53,858 bases of DNA from Methanobacteriota archaeon (GTDB lineage Archaea > Thermoplasmatota > Poseidoniia > Poseidoniales > Poseidoniaceae), in contig WTJK01000040.1 of the NCBI GenBank assembly GCA_011524855.1, forward strand, positions 7,641 to 61,498, given 5' to 3'. This document shows positions 35,009-45,297 of this stretch, piece by piece (within the stretch, counting starts at the first letter, position 1; the number at the start of each line of letters is the position of its first letter). A program made the position numbers and the translations under genes. Under the pieces are notes generated by a model that worked only from the letters and a program-made list of their open reading frames with translations, had not been told where the DNA came from and did no database searches.

Positions 35009-35683
35009 TCATGCCCCCGGGCCTTTCCCTTGCGTGGTGGAGCGGAGTTCGTGTCGGAACGAAGCCAGGCAAAGGAACAAGCCGGCGACGAGCACGTATT
35101 CTGCCGGGGCGGCGATGTTGATGCCGGCTTGTGCCTCGTTGAGAAATTGAGCGGTTGTCAGGTCGGTGGGGTCGACTCCGTTGCCTCCCCAGCGAAAGGC
35201 GACGATCATGACGATGAAGGCCGTGGCTGAGGCGAAGAACCCTCTTCGCCGCTCCCTCCGTCCTGCCACCGTACCTCGGTCACCCATCGCCAGATGGGCG
35301 GTCAAGGCCCAAGCCAGCCCGCCCCCGAACGCCAGCATGGAGGTGACAACATGGGGGTCGAGGTGGTTCCACATGTCGTAGCGTGCCAACAGGACCGCAT
35401 TCGCTCCGGCGACCATGCCCACCCCGTTGGCGATCCGCCACCAGCCGGGTCGTTGTGCTCCAAGCTCGCCTCCGAGCCGCCAAGCATAGGCCATCTGAGC
35501 GAACCCTCCCAGGGTCAAACCGATGGAAAAGATCCAACCCTGCAGGCCGGGGGCATCGGCCTCAGAGATGAAGAACGGTACTGCACGCGGTTCGTCCAAC
35601 CCATGAACCAGCATGGCCAGCACCAACGATGATGCAGGCAACGCCCAGCTGAGGTGGGCCAGAGCGACGCTGTTTCGTATCAT
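35009..35683 (-). CDS. Polytopic membrane protein (Frag1/DRAM-like or DUF998-like)
   Basis: 'MIRNSVALAHLSWALPASSLVLAMLVHGLDEPRAVPFFISEADAPGLQGWIFSIGLTLGGFAQMAYAW' plus further TM helices; 4-nt overlap with the upstream gene. Confidence 0.65.
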   Translation of the reverse strand: MIRNSVALAHLSWALPASSLVLAMLVHGLDEPRAVPFFISEADAPGLQGWIFSIGLTLGGFAQMAYAWRLGGELGAQRPGWWRIANGVGMVAGANAVLLARYDMWNHLDPHVVTSMLAFGGGLAWALTAHLAMGDRGTVAGRRERRRGFFASATAFIVMIVAFRWGGNGVDPTDLTTAQFLNEAQAGINIAAPAEYVLVAGLFLCLASFRHELRSTTQGKGPGA

Positions 35684-36699
35684 TGGAACGCCTTTACCGT
35701 GTCTTGGATGCAGGTGTCGAGGTCCTCCCACGTCATGCCTAATACCCGTTCTGCCTTTTCGCTGGAATAGAGGGTGTCCCCGCGCATCAGGCTCTTGGCC
35801 AAACGGCGCGTCAAGTACCGCGGTCGACCGAACAACCCGCCCATCCAGTCCTGAAACACAGCAAGCGGCAAGAGCACTTTCGGAAGGGCGCGTTTCGGTG
35901 CTTTGGTGTCCGGATTCAAGATCCGGATTCTTCGGCAGATGCTGGCCAAGGTCAGGCCGGTGTGAGGGGCGAGGATGAATCGCCCTTTCGCTTCGTCCAC
36001 CTCAAACGCCAGTCGGTGCGCCCGGGCCACGTCGCGCACGTGAACGACGGACATGGGGAACGGGGGAGCCACGGGGTAAGCTCCCCGCATGGCATCGGGA
36101 AAAAATTCCACGCTGGGTGTTGGTCGCACAAAACCACCCCCGTAAATCGCCGTCGGGTTCAGCACCCGAAGGTCCAACCCGAACTCCTCTGCTAACGCCC
36201 AAGCATGACGCTCCGACGATGTCTTTGCTTGGGTGTACGGAATCCCATCGTGCTGTTGCCAATCGTCTTCTGTCTTGATGCGTCCTTTGGGTTCGGTTCC
36301 CACCGCAGCCGTGCTGGAGGTGTAAATCACACGGGAGATTCCCGCTCGGTGGGCGGCGCTGAGCAAGTGGGTGGTCCCTTTGTTGGCGGTGTCCAAAATG
36401 GTGGCCGCCTCTCCTTTCGTGGCGTAGACGGTGGCGGTGTGGAACAGCCCGTCGCATCCTCGAACAAGATCGACCCAAGGGTCAGCATCCAGCACGTCGC
36501 CTTCCACCAGCTCCAACCGGTCTTCGACGCCCATTTCCTTCGCATGACCTCGGACGTGTTCGGTTTTTTCAGCATCCGAAAGGTCTCGAACCGACCCCTT
36601 CACACGGTAGCCGTTGGCCAGCAAATCGCGAACGATGTGATTTCCCAAATGCCCGTTCACACCGGTGACGAAGACCGTTTTGCCGTTCTCAGGCGTCAT
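35680..36699 (-). CDS. NAD-dependent epimerase/dehydratase (dihydroflavonol-4-reductase-like SDR)
   Basis: 'TVFVTGVNGHLGNHIVRDLLANGYRVKGSVRD', 'VIYTSSTAAVG', 'PYTQAKTSSERHAW'. Start MTPENGKTVFV. Confidence 0.85.
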   Translation of the reverse strand: MTPENGKTVFVTGVNGHLGNHIVRDLLANGYRVKGSVRDLSDAEKTEHVRGHAKEMGVEDRLELVEGDVLDADPWVDLVRGCDGLFHTATVYATKGEAATILDTANKGTTHLLSAAHRAGISRVIYTSSTAAVGTEPKGRIKTEDDWQQHDGIPYTQAKTSSERHAWALAEEFGLDLRVLNPTAIYGGGFVRPTPSVEFFPDAMRGAYPVAPPFPMSVVHVRDVARAHRLAFEVDEAKGRFILAPHTGLTLASICRRIRILNPDTKAPKRALPKVLLPLAVFQDWMGGLFGRPRYLTRRLAKSLMRGDTLYSSEKAERVLGMTWEDLDTCIQDTVKAFQ

Positions 36700-36760
36700 G
36701 ACCGACGCGACCGACCCGCCCCGTATGAACCTTGAAGTGGGATGTGTTTGACCGGCGTTC

Positions 36761-38251
36761 ATGCCCCTGCGCGTCCACGACACCCGTCGCCGCACCAAGG
36801 TGGAGTTCACCACCCTTGAACCCGGGAAGGTGTCGATGTACGTCTGTGGGGTCACGGTTTACGACCGATGCCACCTCGGTCACGCTCGGTGTTACTTGGC
36901 GTTCGACCTGATTCACCGATGGTTGGAAGCCAAGGGTTACGACGTCATGTACGTTCAGAATTTCACCGACATCGACGACAAAATCATCCATCGTGCCAAC
37001 GAAACCGACGGGGACTGGAAGGCCTTGGTCGACGCCAACATTCATGCGTACTATGAGGACATGGATGCGCTGAACATCCGCCGTGCCGATGCCTATCCGC
37101 GTTGCACCGAATACGTGGACGACATGGTTCGAATCACGCAGGACCTCATCGACAAGTCACACGCTTACGTCGCTGAAGACGGGGTGTACTTTCACGTCGA
37201 GTCAGCGCCCGAGAAGTACGGTCAGTTGACGGGTCAATCGATCGATGCCGTACAATCCGGGGCCGGGGGGCGCGTGGAGAAGACGGGGACTTCCAAACGC
37301 GATCACAAGGATTTCGCCCTCTGGAAGGCTGCAAAGCCCGGGGAACCCACCTGGGACTCTCCTTGGGGGCCGGGGCGACCCGGCTGGCACATCGAATGCA
37401 CCGCCATGTCGTTGGACCACTTTGACCGGGAGTTCGACATTCACGGGGGAGGTCATGACCTGCGGTTCCCGCATCACGAGGCCGAAATTTTCCAAGGCGA
37501 ATGCCACACCGGTCACAGCCCGGTGGTCCATCACTGGTTGCACAACGGCTTCGTCAACATCGACGGAGAAAAGATGAGCAAATCGCTGGGGAACTTCTGG
37601 ACCGTTCGGGACATTCTCGAGAAGGTGGACGCCATGGTCTTGCGGTTTGCGCTGATCAACGCCCATTACCGCTCCCCCATCGACATGAACGAGGCCCTGC
37701 TCAACGACGCAGAGCGCAACTACAACCGCTTGTTGGGGTGCTACGTGGACGCGCTCAAGGCCCGTAGCACCGCTTCTCCGGTGGCGCTGCCGCACCCCGA
37801 CATCGCTTCACCGCATCCGCTTGGGAAGGCCTTGGGGCTGCTCGAAAAGATGGGTGAAGGCTTCGCCATGGCGATGGACGACGATTTCAATTCCCGTGAG
37901 GGCGTTGCCAAGGTGCTGGGCATGGTTCGAGAAATCACGCGAACATTGAACGCCACCTCTTTGGACGATGCGGACCGCGATGCGTTTGCCCACTACGCCG
38001 TGGAGTTGCTTGAGGAAACCGCCGGTGACGTGTTGGGTGTCCTACCCGCTCAAGACGTGGCCTTGGCCGAACCGGAAGAGGACCCGCGTAAAGCCGCCAT
38101 CGCGGACCATGTCGAAGCGTTGCTCCTCCAGCGGGCGGAAGCACGCGAGGCCAAAGATTGGGGTCGCGCAGACGCCATTCGAGACGAATTGAACGCCTTG
38201 GGCGTCGTGGTTACCGATACCGCCAACGGACCCGAATGGGACCTGGCTTGA
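36761..38251 (+). CDS. cysS: Cysteinyl-tRNA synthetase
   Basis: '[29 protein letters not shown]', '[11 protein letters not shown]', 'WHIECTAMS', '[14 protein letters not shown]', 'KMSKSLGNF'. Confidence 0.97.
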   Translation: MPLRVHDTRRRTKVEFTTLEPGKVSMYVCGVTVYDRCHLGHARCYLAFDLIHRWLEAKGYDVMYVQNFTDIDDKIIHRANETDGDWKALVDANIHAYYEDMDALNIRRADAYPRCTEYVDDMVRITQDLIDKSHAYVAEDGVYFHVESAPEKYGQLTGQSIDAVQSGAGGRVEKTGTSKRDHKDFALWKAAKPGEPTWDSPWGPGRPGWHIECTAMSLDHFDREFDIHGGGHDLRFPHHEAEIFQGECHTGHSPVVHHWLHNGFVNIDGEKMSKSLGNFWTVRDILEKVDAMVLRFALINAHYRSPIDMNEALLNDAERNYNRLLGCYVDALKARSTASPVALPHPDIASPHPLGKALGLLEKMGEGFAMAMDDDFNSREGVAKVLGMVREITRTLNATSLDDADRDAFAHYAVELLEETAGDVLGVLPAQDVALAEPEEDPRKAAIADHVEALLLQRAEAREAKDWGRADAIRDELNALGVVVTDTANGPEWDLA

Positions 38252-38256
38252 GTGCG

Positions 38257-40767
38257 CTACTCCTCTTCCATTCCAGGGCTCAGCGGCGGGGGCGCCGGAA
38301 CAAAGGACGGGTGCGTTGAAGCGTCCTCCCACATCGCATCGATGGTGACCTTTTCGCTCAATTCGCCCGGCGGTTGGCGAGAGACGAACAGCAACAACAG
38401 GCCCAACAGGACCACAATGACAGCGAGCAGGGTCAGGGCTGAACTGGCTTGTTCCGACTCGGCTGCTTCTGGGTCAACGTTTGTGTCGGGGTCGAGCGCG
38501 GTCAGGCCGCCCTCCTGACCGTCGTTGTCCGGTAACGTGGAGTTGGTGTCATCGGTTTCATCATCGGGCGTTGGTTCATCATCGCTGGTCTGGCACGGCG
38601 GGCTGCTGCCGTCCGCGCACGTCTCGGTTGGAGCGGTTGGGGTGGTGAATTGGACCACCGGTTCGAGGTTCTCTGCACGGTCATAGTACCGGTCGTACAA
38701 CAACGACAAGTCCAGCTGGGCGTTGGCCACCGATGAGCCGTTGATCACCTCGAAGTAGCGCTGGTCGCCGTAGGTGTACCAGGGATCCAGGCCCACGGCC
38801 GTCATCCCCTGCGTTACGCTGGCAAAGTCGCTCGCATCCCCAAAGGCCGCTTGCATCTGGTCAGCATCAAACGCCAACGCCATGGTGAGGTTGTCAACGA
38901 TGCTCGACCATGATTGTGCGCCGTCGGGGACCGAGGTGAAGGTGATGTCAAGGGATTTTCCAAAGCGTCCTGCGGGCTCATGGTCCTCGCCGTTCAACGC
39001 CGTCATCAAATCGGTGTCACCGTACAACGGTAACCCTCCGACGATGGAGAGACGGACATCGGGGTCCACGGCGTTGATGAGGTTGCGGTAAGGATCGGCG
39101 TGAATGTTGTCCACCACGACCAAATCAGCGGCTGTTCCCGGTGTCAAGGTGCCCACGTCCTCGTGCCAGTTGGTGGCCCGAGCTGCACCGGAGGTGACCA
39201 TTTCAACGAGTTCGTAATCGGTGAAGATGTTGCCCAGCATTTCATCGTCCCACAAATCCGCGACCTTGAGTTCGTGCAGCGGTGATTTGGAGCCTGAGGG
39301 AGACCAGTCCGGGGCCAACGTGATGTGAACGCCGGCTGCTTTGGCAGCAGCCACATCCGCTGTTTGGCCGTACAGCAGCAGGTTCGAGAGGGGAGACCAT
39401 ACCAAACTTGTCCCAGCTGCGGCCATCTGGTCGAATTCGGTTGAGGTCAAGGCCACGCCGTGAATCAGCACGAGTTCCCCGACCAACAAATCGTTGTTGA
39501 CGAGTGTGTCGAATTCCGCACGACTGCGCTCGTCCACGCCTTCGGCGATGTGGACGAACCATGCATCAAGGGTGCCACTGGCGTTGCCGTTTTTGATGTG
39601 GTTGCCCACGTAATCCGATGTCAGTTCCGTGACTTTGGTATGGATTTCGTCTCGACCGAAATTGTAGTCCTCAATGTTGCGTGCGAGGATGCTGGCGTAA
39701 CTGTCATCGGGGTTGGAAGGGCTGCCCTGGGCTGCGGTGGTGCCGCCAACAATGGACTTCATTTCGATGTACTTCATGGCCTCCGACTCCATGTTCCAGT
39801 ACGGCCCTGAGTGGACCAGCATCTTCGGCTTCGTCACCTGTTCGCTGTAATCTGGGTGGTTTTTCCACTCGTACCGGTTGTTGTAACCGCCCCATGCGTT
39901 GCGGTCCGAAACGGGGAGATGTGGCTCCATGTCCCAGAGAGGTACCTGGTTGTAGTGCAGGTGGTTGTGGAGATCCAACAAGCCCGGGTAAATGGTGCCG
40001 TTGGTTGGGATGACGGGCACGTTGGTGAGCTGCACGTTGGCGGGGATGTTGTTTTCCCACACCGCAGTGATGGTGCCGTCCTGGACGAGCACGTGCCCCT
40101 GGTCGATGACATCGCCAGGCCCCGTCATCGGTACGATGCGTCCGGTCAGCACGTAGGCGCCGGTGTGAACGTGGTCGTTGGAACGGTAGCATCGAACAGC
40201 GTTTTGTGCCGTGCTTCGGTCCTCTTCGGGTCCCCAGCCCGGTGTAGGGGCATCCGCTTTCCAGAGGCTGCCGTTGTCGAGTCGCTCGTAGGGGCGGTCC
40301 CACCACGAATCCTCGCCGGGGTACACGAGTTGATCCACTCGGGCGCCGGTGTCGGTGGAAAGGGTCACCGCGTCCCCGTCCCAGTAGTCAAGTTCAATGC
40401 CAGAACTGTCCCTGAACACGACCAGGCGTTCATTGGGGTCCAAGGTCGTGTTCCATGCGAGACGACATGGCGGAGAGCCTCCATCTGGATCATCATCAAG
40501 CCACCAGTCGGACACGTCCACCGCTGTTTCACCCGTGTTCCAGAGTTCGATGTACTGGTCGGATACGGAGCCGATGGTGCCGTCACCGTTCCAATCGGTG
40601 CCGTTGTACTGCTCCGAGGAAGCCGAAACCAGCACCTCGGCGATGACCACTTGGCGTTGTTCAACGGTCGCTTCATGACCGTTTGCAGCAACACCGAGCA
40701 GCATCGGGCTGCTGGTGCTGAGGAAGAGAAGGGTCACGAGCCACATGCAGCGGTGTTGCTTAGCCAT
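38257..40767 (-). CDS. Secreted amidohydrolase with N-terminal lamin-tail-like domain and C-terminal TM anchor
   Basis: Signal peptide; LTD-like 'VVIAEVLVSASSEQYNGTDWNGDGTIGSVSDQYIELWNTGETAVDVSDWWLDDD'; amidohydrolase 'IYPGLLDLHNHLHYN', 'WFVHIAEGVDERS', 'LVLIHGVAL', 'HITLAPDWSPSGS', 'LTPGTAADLVVVD'; TM 'ALTLLAVIVVLLGLLLLFVSRQ'. Confidence 0.85.
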   Translation of the reverse strand: MAKQHRCMWLVTLLFLSTSSPMLLGVAANGHEATVEQRQVVIAEVLVSASSEQYNGTDWNGDGTIGSVSDQYIELWNTGETAVDVSDWWLDDDPDGGSPPCRLAWNTTLDPNERLVVFRDSSGIELDYWDGDAVTLSTDTGARVDQLVYPGEDSWWDRPYERLDNGSLWKADAPTPGWGPEEDRSTAQNAVRCYRSNDHVHTGAYVLTGRIVPMTGPGDVIDQGHVLVQDGTITAVWENNIPANVQLTNVPVIPTNGTIYPGLLDLHNHLHYNQVPLWDMEPHLPVSDRNAWGGYNNRYEWKNHPDYSEQVTKPKMLVHSGPYWNMESEAMKYIEMKSIVGGTTAAQGSPSNPDDSYASILARNIEDYNFGRDEIHTKVTELTSDYVGNHIKNGNASGTLDAWFVHIAEGVDERSRAEFDTLVNNDLLVGELVLIHGVALTSTEFDQMAAAGTSLVWSPLSNLLLYGQTADVAAAKAAGVHITLAPDWSPSGSKSPLHELKVADLWDDEMLGNIFTDYELVEMVTSGAARATNWHEDVGTLTPGTAADLVVVDNIHADPYRNLINAVDPDVRLSIVGGLPLYGDTDLMTALNGEDHEPAGRFGKSLDITFTSVPDGAQSWSSIVDNLTMALAFDADQMQAAFGDASDFASVTQGMTAVGLDPWYTYGDQRYFEVINGSSVANAQLDLSLLYDRYYDRAENLEPVVQFTTPTAPTETCADGSSPPCQTSDDEPTPDDETDDTNSTLPDNDGQEGGLTALDPDTNVDPEAAESEQASSALTLLAVIVVLLGLLLLFVSRQPPGELSEKVTIDAMWEDASTHPSFVPAPPPLSPGMEEE

Positions 40768-40857
40768 GGTATTGCTTGCGCATGATTGGCTTTAATCTCT
40801 GCACCCAAGGGTTTTCCATGACAGGTGTTCAAAAGGGATGGTGGTTCGGCAGAGGTT

Positions 40858-41229
40858 ATGCCCTCCGTGGAATTGACCGAGCCGGTGTTCGCAGACACCA
40901 TTGAGAACAATGAACTCGTGATTCTCGACTTTTGGGCGGAATGGTGCGGACCGTGCAAGGCTTACGGGCCCGTGTACGAACGCGTCTCTGATGAATTCCC
41001 TGACGTCGTGTTTGGGAAAATCGACACGGAAGACCAGCAAGCCTTGGCCGGTATGTTTGGTATTCGGTCCATCCCCACCACGATTGCCTTCAAGGAAGGC
41101 ATCGGGGTGTTCATGCAACCCGGTGCGCTGCCTGAGCAGGCCCTGCGTGACTTGGTCAAGATGCTTCAAGACCTTGACATGGATGAGGTTCGTGCTGAAA
41201 TGGCCGAGCGAGAGGCCCAGAGCGAATGA
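40858..41229 (+). CDS. trxA: Thioredoxin
   Basis: 'ELVILDFWAEWCGPCKAYGPVYERV...GKIDTEDQQALAGMFGIRSIPTTIAFKEG'. Start MPSVELTEPV. Confidence 0.93.
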   Translation: MPSVELTEPVFADTIENNELVILDFWAEWCGPCKAYGPVYERVSDEFPDVVFGKIDTEDQQALAGMFGIRSIPTTIAFKEGIGVFMQPGALPEQALRDLVKMLQDLDMDEVRAEMAEREAQSE

Positions 41230-41277
41230 GGCACGGCCGGCCGATTGGTTGAAATGCGACCCACGAAAGGATTGAGC

Positions 41278-43083
41278 ATGAACGCTCGACCATGGTTCGT
41301 GGTGTTGCTGTTCTTCACCGCCTCCTTGGCGGGTTGCTTCGGCGAAAACAACGACGACGATGTTCAGGTTGGGAGCAACGCCGCTTATCCGCAACCATGG
41401 GAACGCGCCGATCTCACCTACGACGACAGCGACGTGTTCGCCCGTGTTACGGTGAACGGGACGTACGGCATCGATGCGGTGCGCTCTGTCTTCGTGCCGG
41501 TTGACACCATCACGGCCGCCGATGGCGGCGCTGGACTCACCGGTGATGCAGCGGTCCACCTGGGGTTGTGGTTGCCCGTGATCGATGGCTGTGACTGGGA
41601 GGCTGCCGAACTCCCCGAATCGTGCCATGTACCGGTGATCGCCGAGGTAGGGCCGTACTACAACGACGGCGACGTCGACGCCCTCACACCGGCAGACCGT
41701 CTTGGGCGCATGCTCATCGAGAATTACGTGCCGCACGGCTACGGTGTTGCTCAGGTGTCGGTCTTCGGAACGGGGGAATCCAACCACTGCATGGACCTCA
41801 TGGGTACGGACGAGCAGCGCGGCATTGACGCAGCCATTACGTGGCTTGGCAGTCAACCTTGGTCCAACGGGAACGTGGGCATGATCGGCAAATCCTACGA
41901 CGGCTCAACACCCTGGCAGGCGGCCACTTTTGGCAACCCCCACCTTGCCACCATCGTGCCGATGTCTGGCCTCATCGGCGTTCACGAATTGATGTGGCGA
42001 AACGGAAGCATGGAGGCTCGTGGTATGATCATGCACAACGGCGTCTACGGGTCGTTTGGTATTGACGGCGACAGCGAAGACGCCCACACCTTGTGCGAAG
42101 GTTACCTCGAAGGGTACGTCAACGGACCCGCAGCGTACCTGTCGGGCGGGATGGTCACCTACGCCGGCAACGATTACTGGACGGAGCGTTCGTTCCTTGA
42201 CCGTGTGTTGACGAACTACAACGGCTCGATTTACATCATTCAGGGGATGCAGGACTGGAACGTTGACCCGCACATGGCGTTTCCCACCCACCAACTGGTG
42301 GAGGCCGCCGGCATTGAAGTGAAAACCCTCGCCGGCCAGTGGGCGCACGATTACCCCGACCGTCGCTCAGGCCACAGCGCTCTGCCCAGCGGTGAGGGCT
42401 TGGAGGCTTACCCCTACACCTTGCGCTGGGATTGGGCGGACGAGATGTTGTACTGGTTCGATTGGTACCTCAAGGGCGAGGGCGCTGCTCCCGTGCTGGG
42501 GGTGGAAATGCAAGACAACCGCGGTGGTTGGCGCTTCGAAACCACCTACCCCGCCCCGGATACCGAATACCTCGAAATCAGCGCAGCAGATTTGAACCCG
42601 TCCAGCGCCTCCATGGTGACCTCCACCGAGACGATCACCATGACGTACGGGCCGTTTGAGGAGGACGTCTTCATCGCTGGGATGCCAACCTTCCACATCG
42701 CCATCACACCCCACACCTCCAACGGGGCCCACGGTTACCTCGAAATGACCGATGGTAGCGGTCTTCGACTCGGTCACGCCGTGATGGACTTCCGATTCCA
42801 CGAAGGCGGACGTGACGGCCAAGAAGCGCTTGTCCCCTTCTCAACCGTGCTGGGGAAAATGGAATTCATGGGCATGGACATCTTCCTCGAACAAGGAGAA
42901 ACCATCGTCATCACCTTGTCCCAAACAGGGAGGGACTACGTTCCATCGCCTGCGGCTTCAGGGGGGTACTCCGTGAATTGGGCCGAATCCACGCTTACGC
43001 TTCCCATCGTGACTCGAAGCTGCGACGACCTCTTCCAAGCCCCCATGCTCGAATACGGTGAAGGTGCCGGCCGAGCGTGCTGA
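41278..43083 (+). CDS. Lipoprotein peptidase of the X-Pro dipeptidyl-peptidase (S15)/CocE family
   Basis: Lipobox '[16 protein letters not shown]'; nucleophile '[17 protein letters not shown]'; 'MQDWNVDPH' and '[10 protein letters not shown]' for Asp/His; C-terminal jelly-roll-like region. Confidence 0.82.
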   Translation: MNARPWFVVLLFFTASLAGCFGENNDDDVQVGSNAAYPQPWERADLTYDDSDVFARVTVNGTYGIDAVRSVFVPVDTITAADGGAGLTGDAAVHLGLWLPVIDGCDWEAAELPESCHVPVIAEVGPYYNDGDVDALTPADRLGRMLIENYVPHGYGVAQVSVFGTGESNHCMDLMGTDEQRGIDAAITWLGSQPWSNGNVGMIGKSYDGSTPWQAATFGNPHLATIVPMSGLIGVHELMWRNGSMEARGMIMHNGVYGSFGIDGDSEDAHTLCEGYLEGYVNGPAAYLSGGMVTYAGNDYWTERSFLDRVLTNYNGSIYIIQGMQDWNVDPHMAFPTHQLVEAAGIEVKTLAGQWAHDYPDRRSGHSALPSGEGLEAYPYTLRWDWADEMLYWFDWYLKGEGAAPVLGVEMQDNRGGWRFETTYPAPDTEYLEISAADLNPSSASMVTSTETITMTYGPFEEDVFIAGMPTFHIAITPHTSNGAHGYLEMTDGSGLRLGHAVMDFRFHEGGRDGQEALVPFSTVLGKMEFMGMDIFLEQGETIVITLSQTGRDYVPSPAASGGYSVNWAESTLTLPIVTRSCDDLFQAPMLEYGEGAGRAC

Positions 43084-43180
43084 TGGGTCCATTGGCTTGC
43101 ATTCCGCTCTCTGATGTTGCGCTTCAGGAACGCAAGTTGCAGCGTCATCCTCTTAAGCCGATGACAAACCTTTCTTCACC

Positions 43181-45169
43181 ATGTCGTTGGCTGTTGCGCT
43201 GGGCGTGAGCGAGCGTCTGGCAGAGAAAATCACGACGCACTTCGGTTCAGAGACAAGCGTGATCACAGCGCTTGAATCGGGCGATGTCGGTCGTCTTGCT
43301 GAAGTCGACGGTGTTTCGGTGAAACGGGCGATGACCATCGCTCGTCAATTCACGGGCGGTGACGGCTCCTTCCTTGCGACAAAAGAGGCCGAACGTTTGC
43401 ACCATGCGCTCGTTCAACACCTCCAAGGGTTCACCGCTTGCTCGGCGTCCAAGGAGCGCATGGGCCTGCTGATGCCAGCCAAACACCTCGATGAGCGTCG
43501 AACCGTGGTAAGCGCTGCCATGGAACTGCCCCCGCCGTGGTTGAGTGAACAACATCAACGGTGGTCCAAACTCGCTCGCCTCAAGGAACCTCAGGGACGG
43601 TACGAGCGCGTGCTGGTCACGCCTGAACCGATGGACCATCTGAAGCGTTGGTGCCGTGTGCTCGTGCCCGGTGAACGAGAAACATGGAAGGATTACACCG
43701 TGTTCAAGACCGTCACATGGGTTGGCTCGGGTGCACCCATGGACCCTCCCGAAGGTTGGTTGGTCACGGGGTCCGGGGCGGACGAAGCCACGTTGATCCC
43801 CGAGCGCATCATTGACTGGTTCACGCACAACAGCTCCACCCTGGGTTTGGTGAACGAGGAAGTTCGTTCATGGATGGACGGCTTGTTGCCAGACAACGTC
43901 GCCCTTGAACCGCTGACCGAAGCGTTGCAAGCGCTGCGCGACCTCCCCGACGCCATGACCTTGGTCGGTGATTCGCAGGACGCAGCCGTCATCGCTCAAC
44001 TGCGTGACGAATTGTGGACGGTGGTGAAAGGTCTGGAAACCGAGGTCAACCAAGAAGTGGAGGCGGCCATGAACGACGCCAAAATGGCGCTCTCGGGAGC
44101 GGAGTTGTTGGAAGCCCTCGCCGACGGTGCAGCGTTCCAACGGCGGCTCAGGGACGCCACGGGCGAGGTCATCGCCGAAGCCATGCAGAAGGCCCGTGAG
44201 CGACTGGCGAGTTTTCTTGAACCGGCCAAGGTCAAGTGTCCGTACGACATTTTCACTTCTTCTTGGCCTGCGAAATTGGACCGAGAAGCCATCGACGGTG
44301 TGGACGCTGCATTGGAGGTCAAACTCAACGCCGCCACGACGGACCACTTGGTGCAAGCTGCTCACCGACTGGGCCCGCTGAAGCCCTTGTGTGAAGTGGC
44401 CGTTCAACGCATGATTGAGCTCGACCAGTGGTGTGCCATCGCCCGTTGGGCCCATCACGATGCGTGTGTTATGCCAACGTTTGGCGACCATGGGATTGCT
44501 CTTGAGGCCGGGCGGCATGTGTTGCTCGGCGTTCAACCCGACCCGGTGACGTACGGGTTGGGGCGGGTGGCCGCACCCGACGATCGCCAATCTTTGGCCC
44601 TCCTGACCGGGGCCAACTCGGGTGGGAAAACCACCCTGTTGGAGTGCCTGGCCCACGCTTGCATTCTTGCCCACATGGGTCTGCCAGTGCCGGCCCGTTC
44701 AGCCAAGGTTGGACGGGTGGACGCCCTCCACATCTTGGCCAAAGCCGGTGGCACCCAAAGTGCAGGTGCGCTTGAGCAAACGCTGGTTGAATTGGCGGAT
44801 GTGGTCAGTGACCCAGCGCCAAAACTCATTCTTGCGGACGAACTTGAAGCGATCACGGAACCCGGTGCTGGCGCCCGCATCATCGCCGGTATGCTGCTCG
44901 CGGCAGAGGCCCAGCCTCACACCACCATGATGCTCGTGACGCACCTGGCACCTGCCATTTTGGAAGCGACCGGGCGGGACGATCTCCGCGTGGACGGCAT
45001 TGAGGCCCGTGGGTTGGGCGAAGACCTTGAACTCGTTGTGGACCGAACCCCGCGCAGAAACCATCTCGCACGGTCCACACCGGAATTGATCGTCCGGCGG
45101 TTGGTGGAGAAGAGCGAAGGTCACGCCAAAGCGTTGTTTTCAGACATCCTTGGTCGATTCACGTCCTGA
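43181..45169 (+). CDS. Archaeal MutS-like ATPase with N-terminal HhH
   Basis: HhH-like 'LAEVDGVSVKRAMTIARQF'; MutS ATPase 'LALLTGANSGGKTTLLECLAHACILAHMGLPVPA', 'GGTQSAGALEQTLVELADVV', 'LILADELEAITEPGAGARI'. Confidence 0.85.
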   Translation: MSLAVALGVSERLAEKITTHFGSETSVITALESGDVGRLAEVDGVSVKRAMTIARQFTGGDGSFLATKEAERLHHALVQHLQGFTACSASKERMGLLMPAKHLDERRTVVSAAMELPPPWLSEQHQRWSKLARLKEPQGRYERVLVTPEPMDHLKRWCRVLVPGERETWKDYTVFKTVTWVGSGAPMDPPEGWLVTGSGADEATLIPERIIDWFTHNSSTLGLVNEEVRSWMDGLLPDNVALEPLTEALQALRDLPDAMTLVGDSQDAAVIAQLRDELWTVVKGLETEVNQEVEAAMNDAKMALSGAELLEALADGAAFQRRLRDATGEVIAEAMQKARERLASFLEPAKVKCPYDIFTSSWPAKLDREAIDGVDAALEVKLNAATTDHLVQAAHRLGPLKPLCEVAVQRMIELDQWCAIARWAHHDACVMPTFGDHGIALEAGRHVLLGVQPDPVTYGLGRVAAPDDRQSLALLTGANSGGKTTLLECLAHACILAHMGLPVPARSAKVGRVDALHILAKAGGTQSAGALEQTLVELADVVSDPAPKLILADELEAITEPGAGARIIAGMLLAAEAQPHTTMMLVTHLAPAILEATGRDDLRVDGIEARGLGEDLELVVDRTPRRNHLARSTPELIVRRLVEKSEGHAKALFSDILGRFTS

Positions 45170-45297
45170 AGAAGCCCCCTTTTTCGGAAACCCGTTTGGC
45201 GGCCATGCGGGAATGGGTCTCTGCATTGGGGAGAAATCTCATTCGATCAACCATAGCGTCGATGCCGACACCGGTGTTGATTCTACCCCTTGCCGGT

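Noticed and set aside
40792-41856. Minus-strand 354-aa ORF
   Set aside because: Antisense to thioredoxin and the S15-like peptidase.
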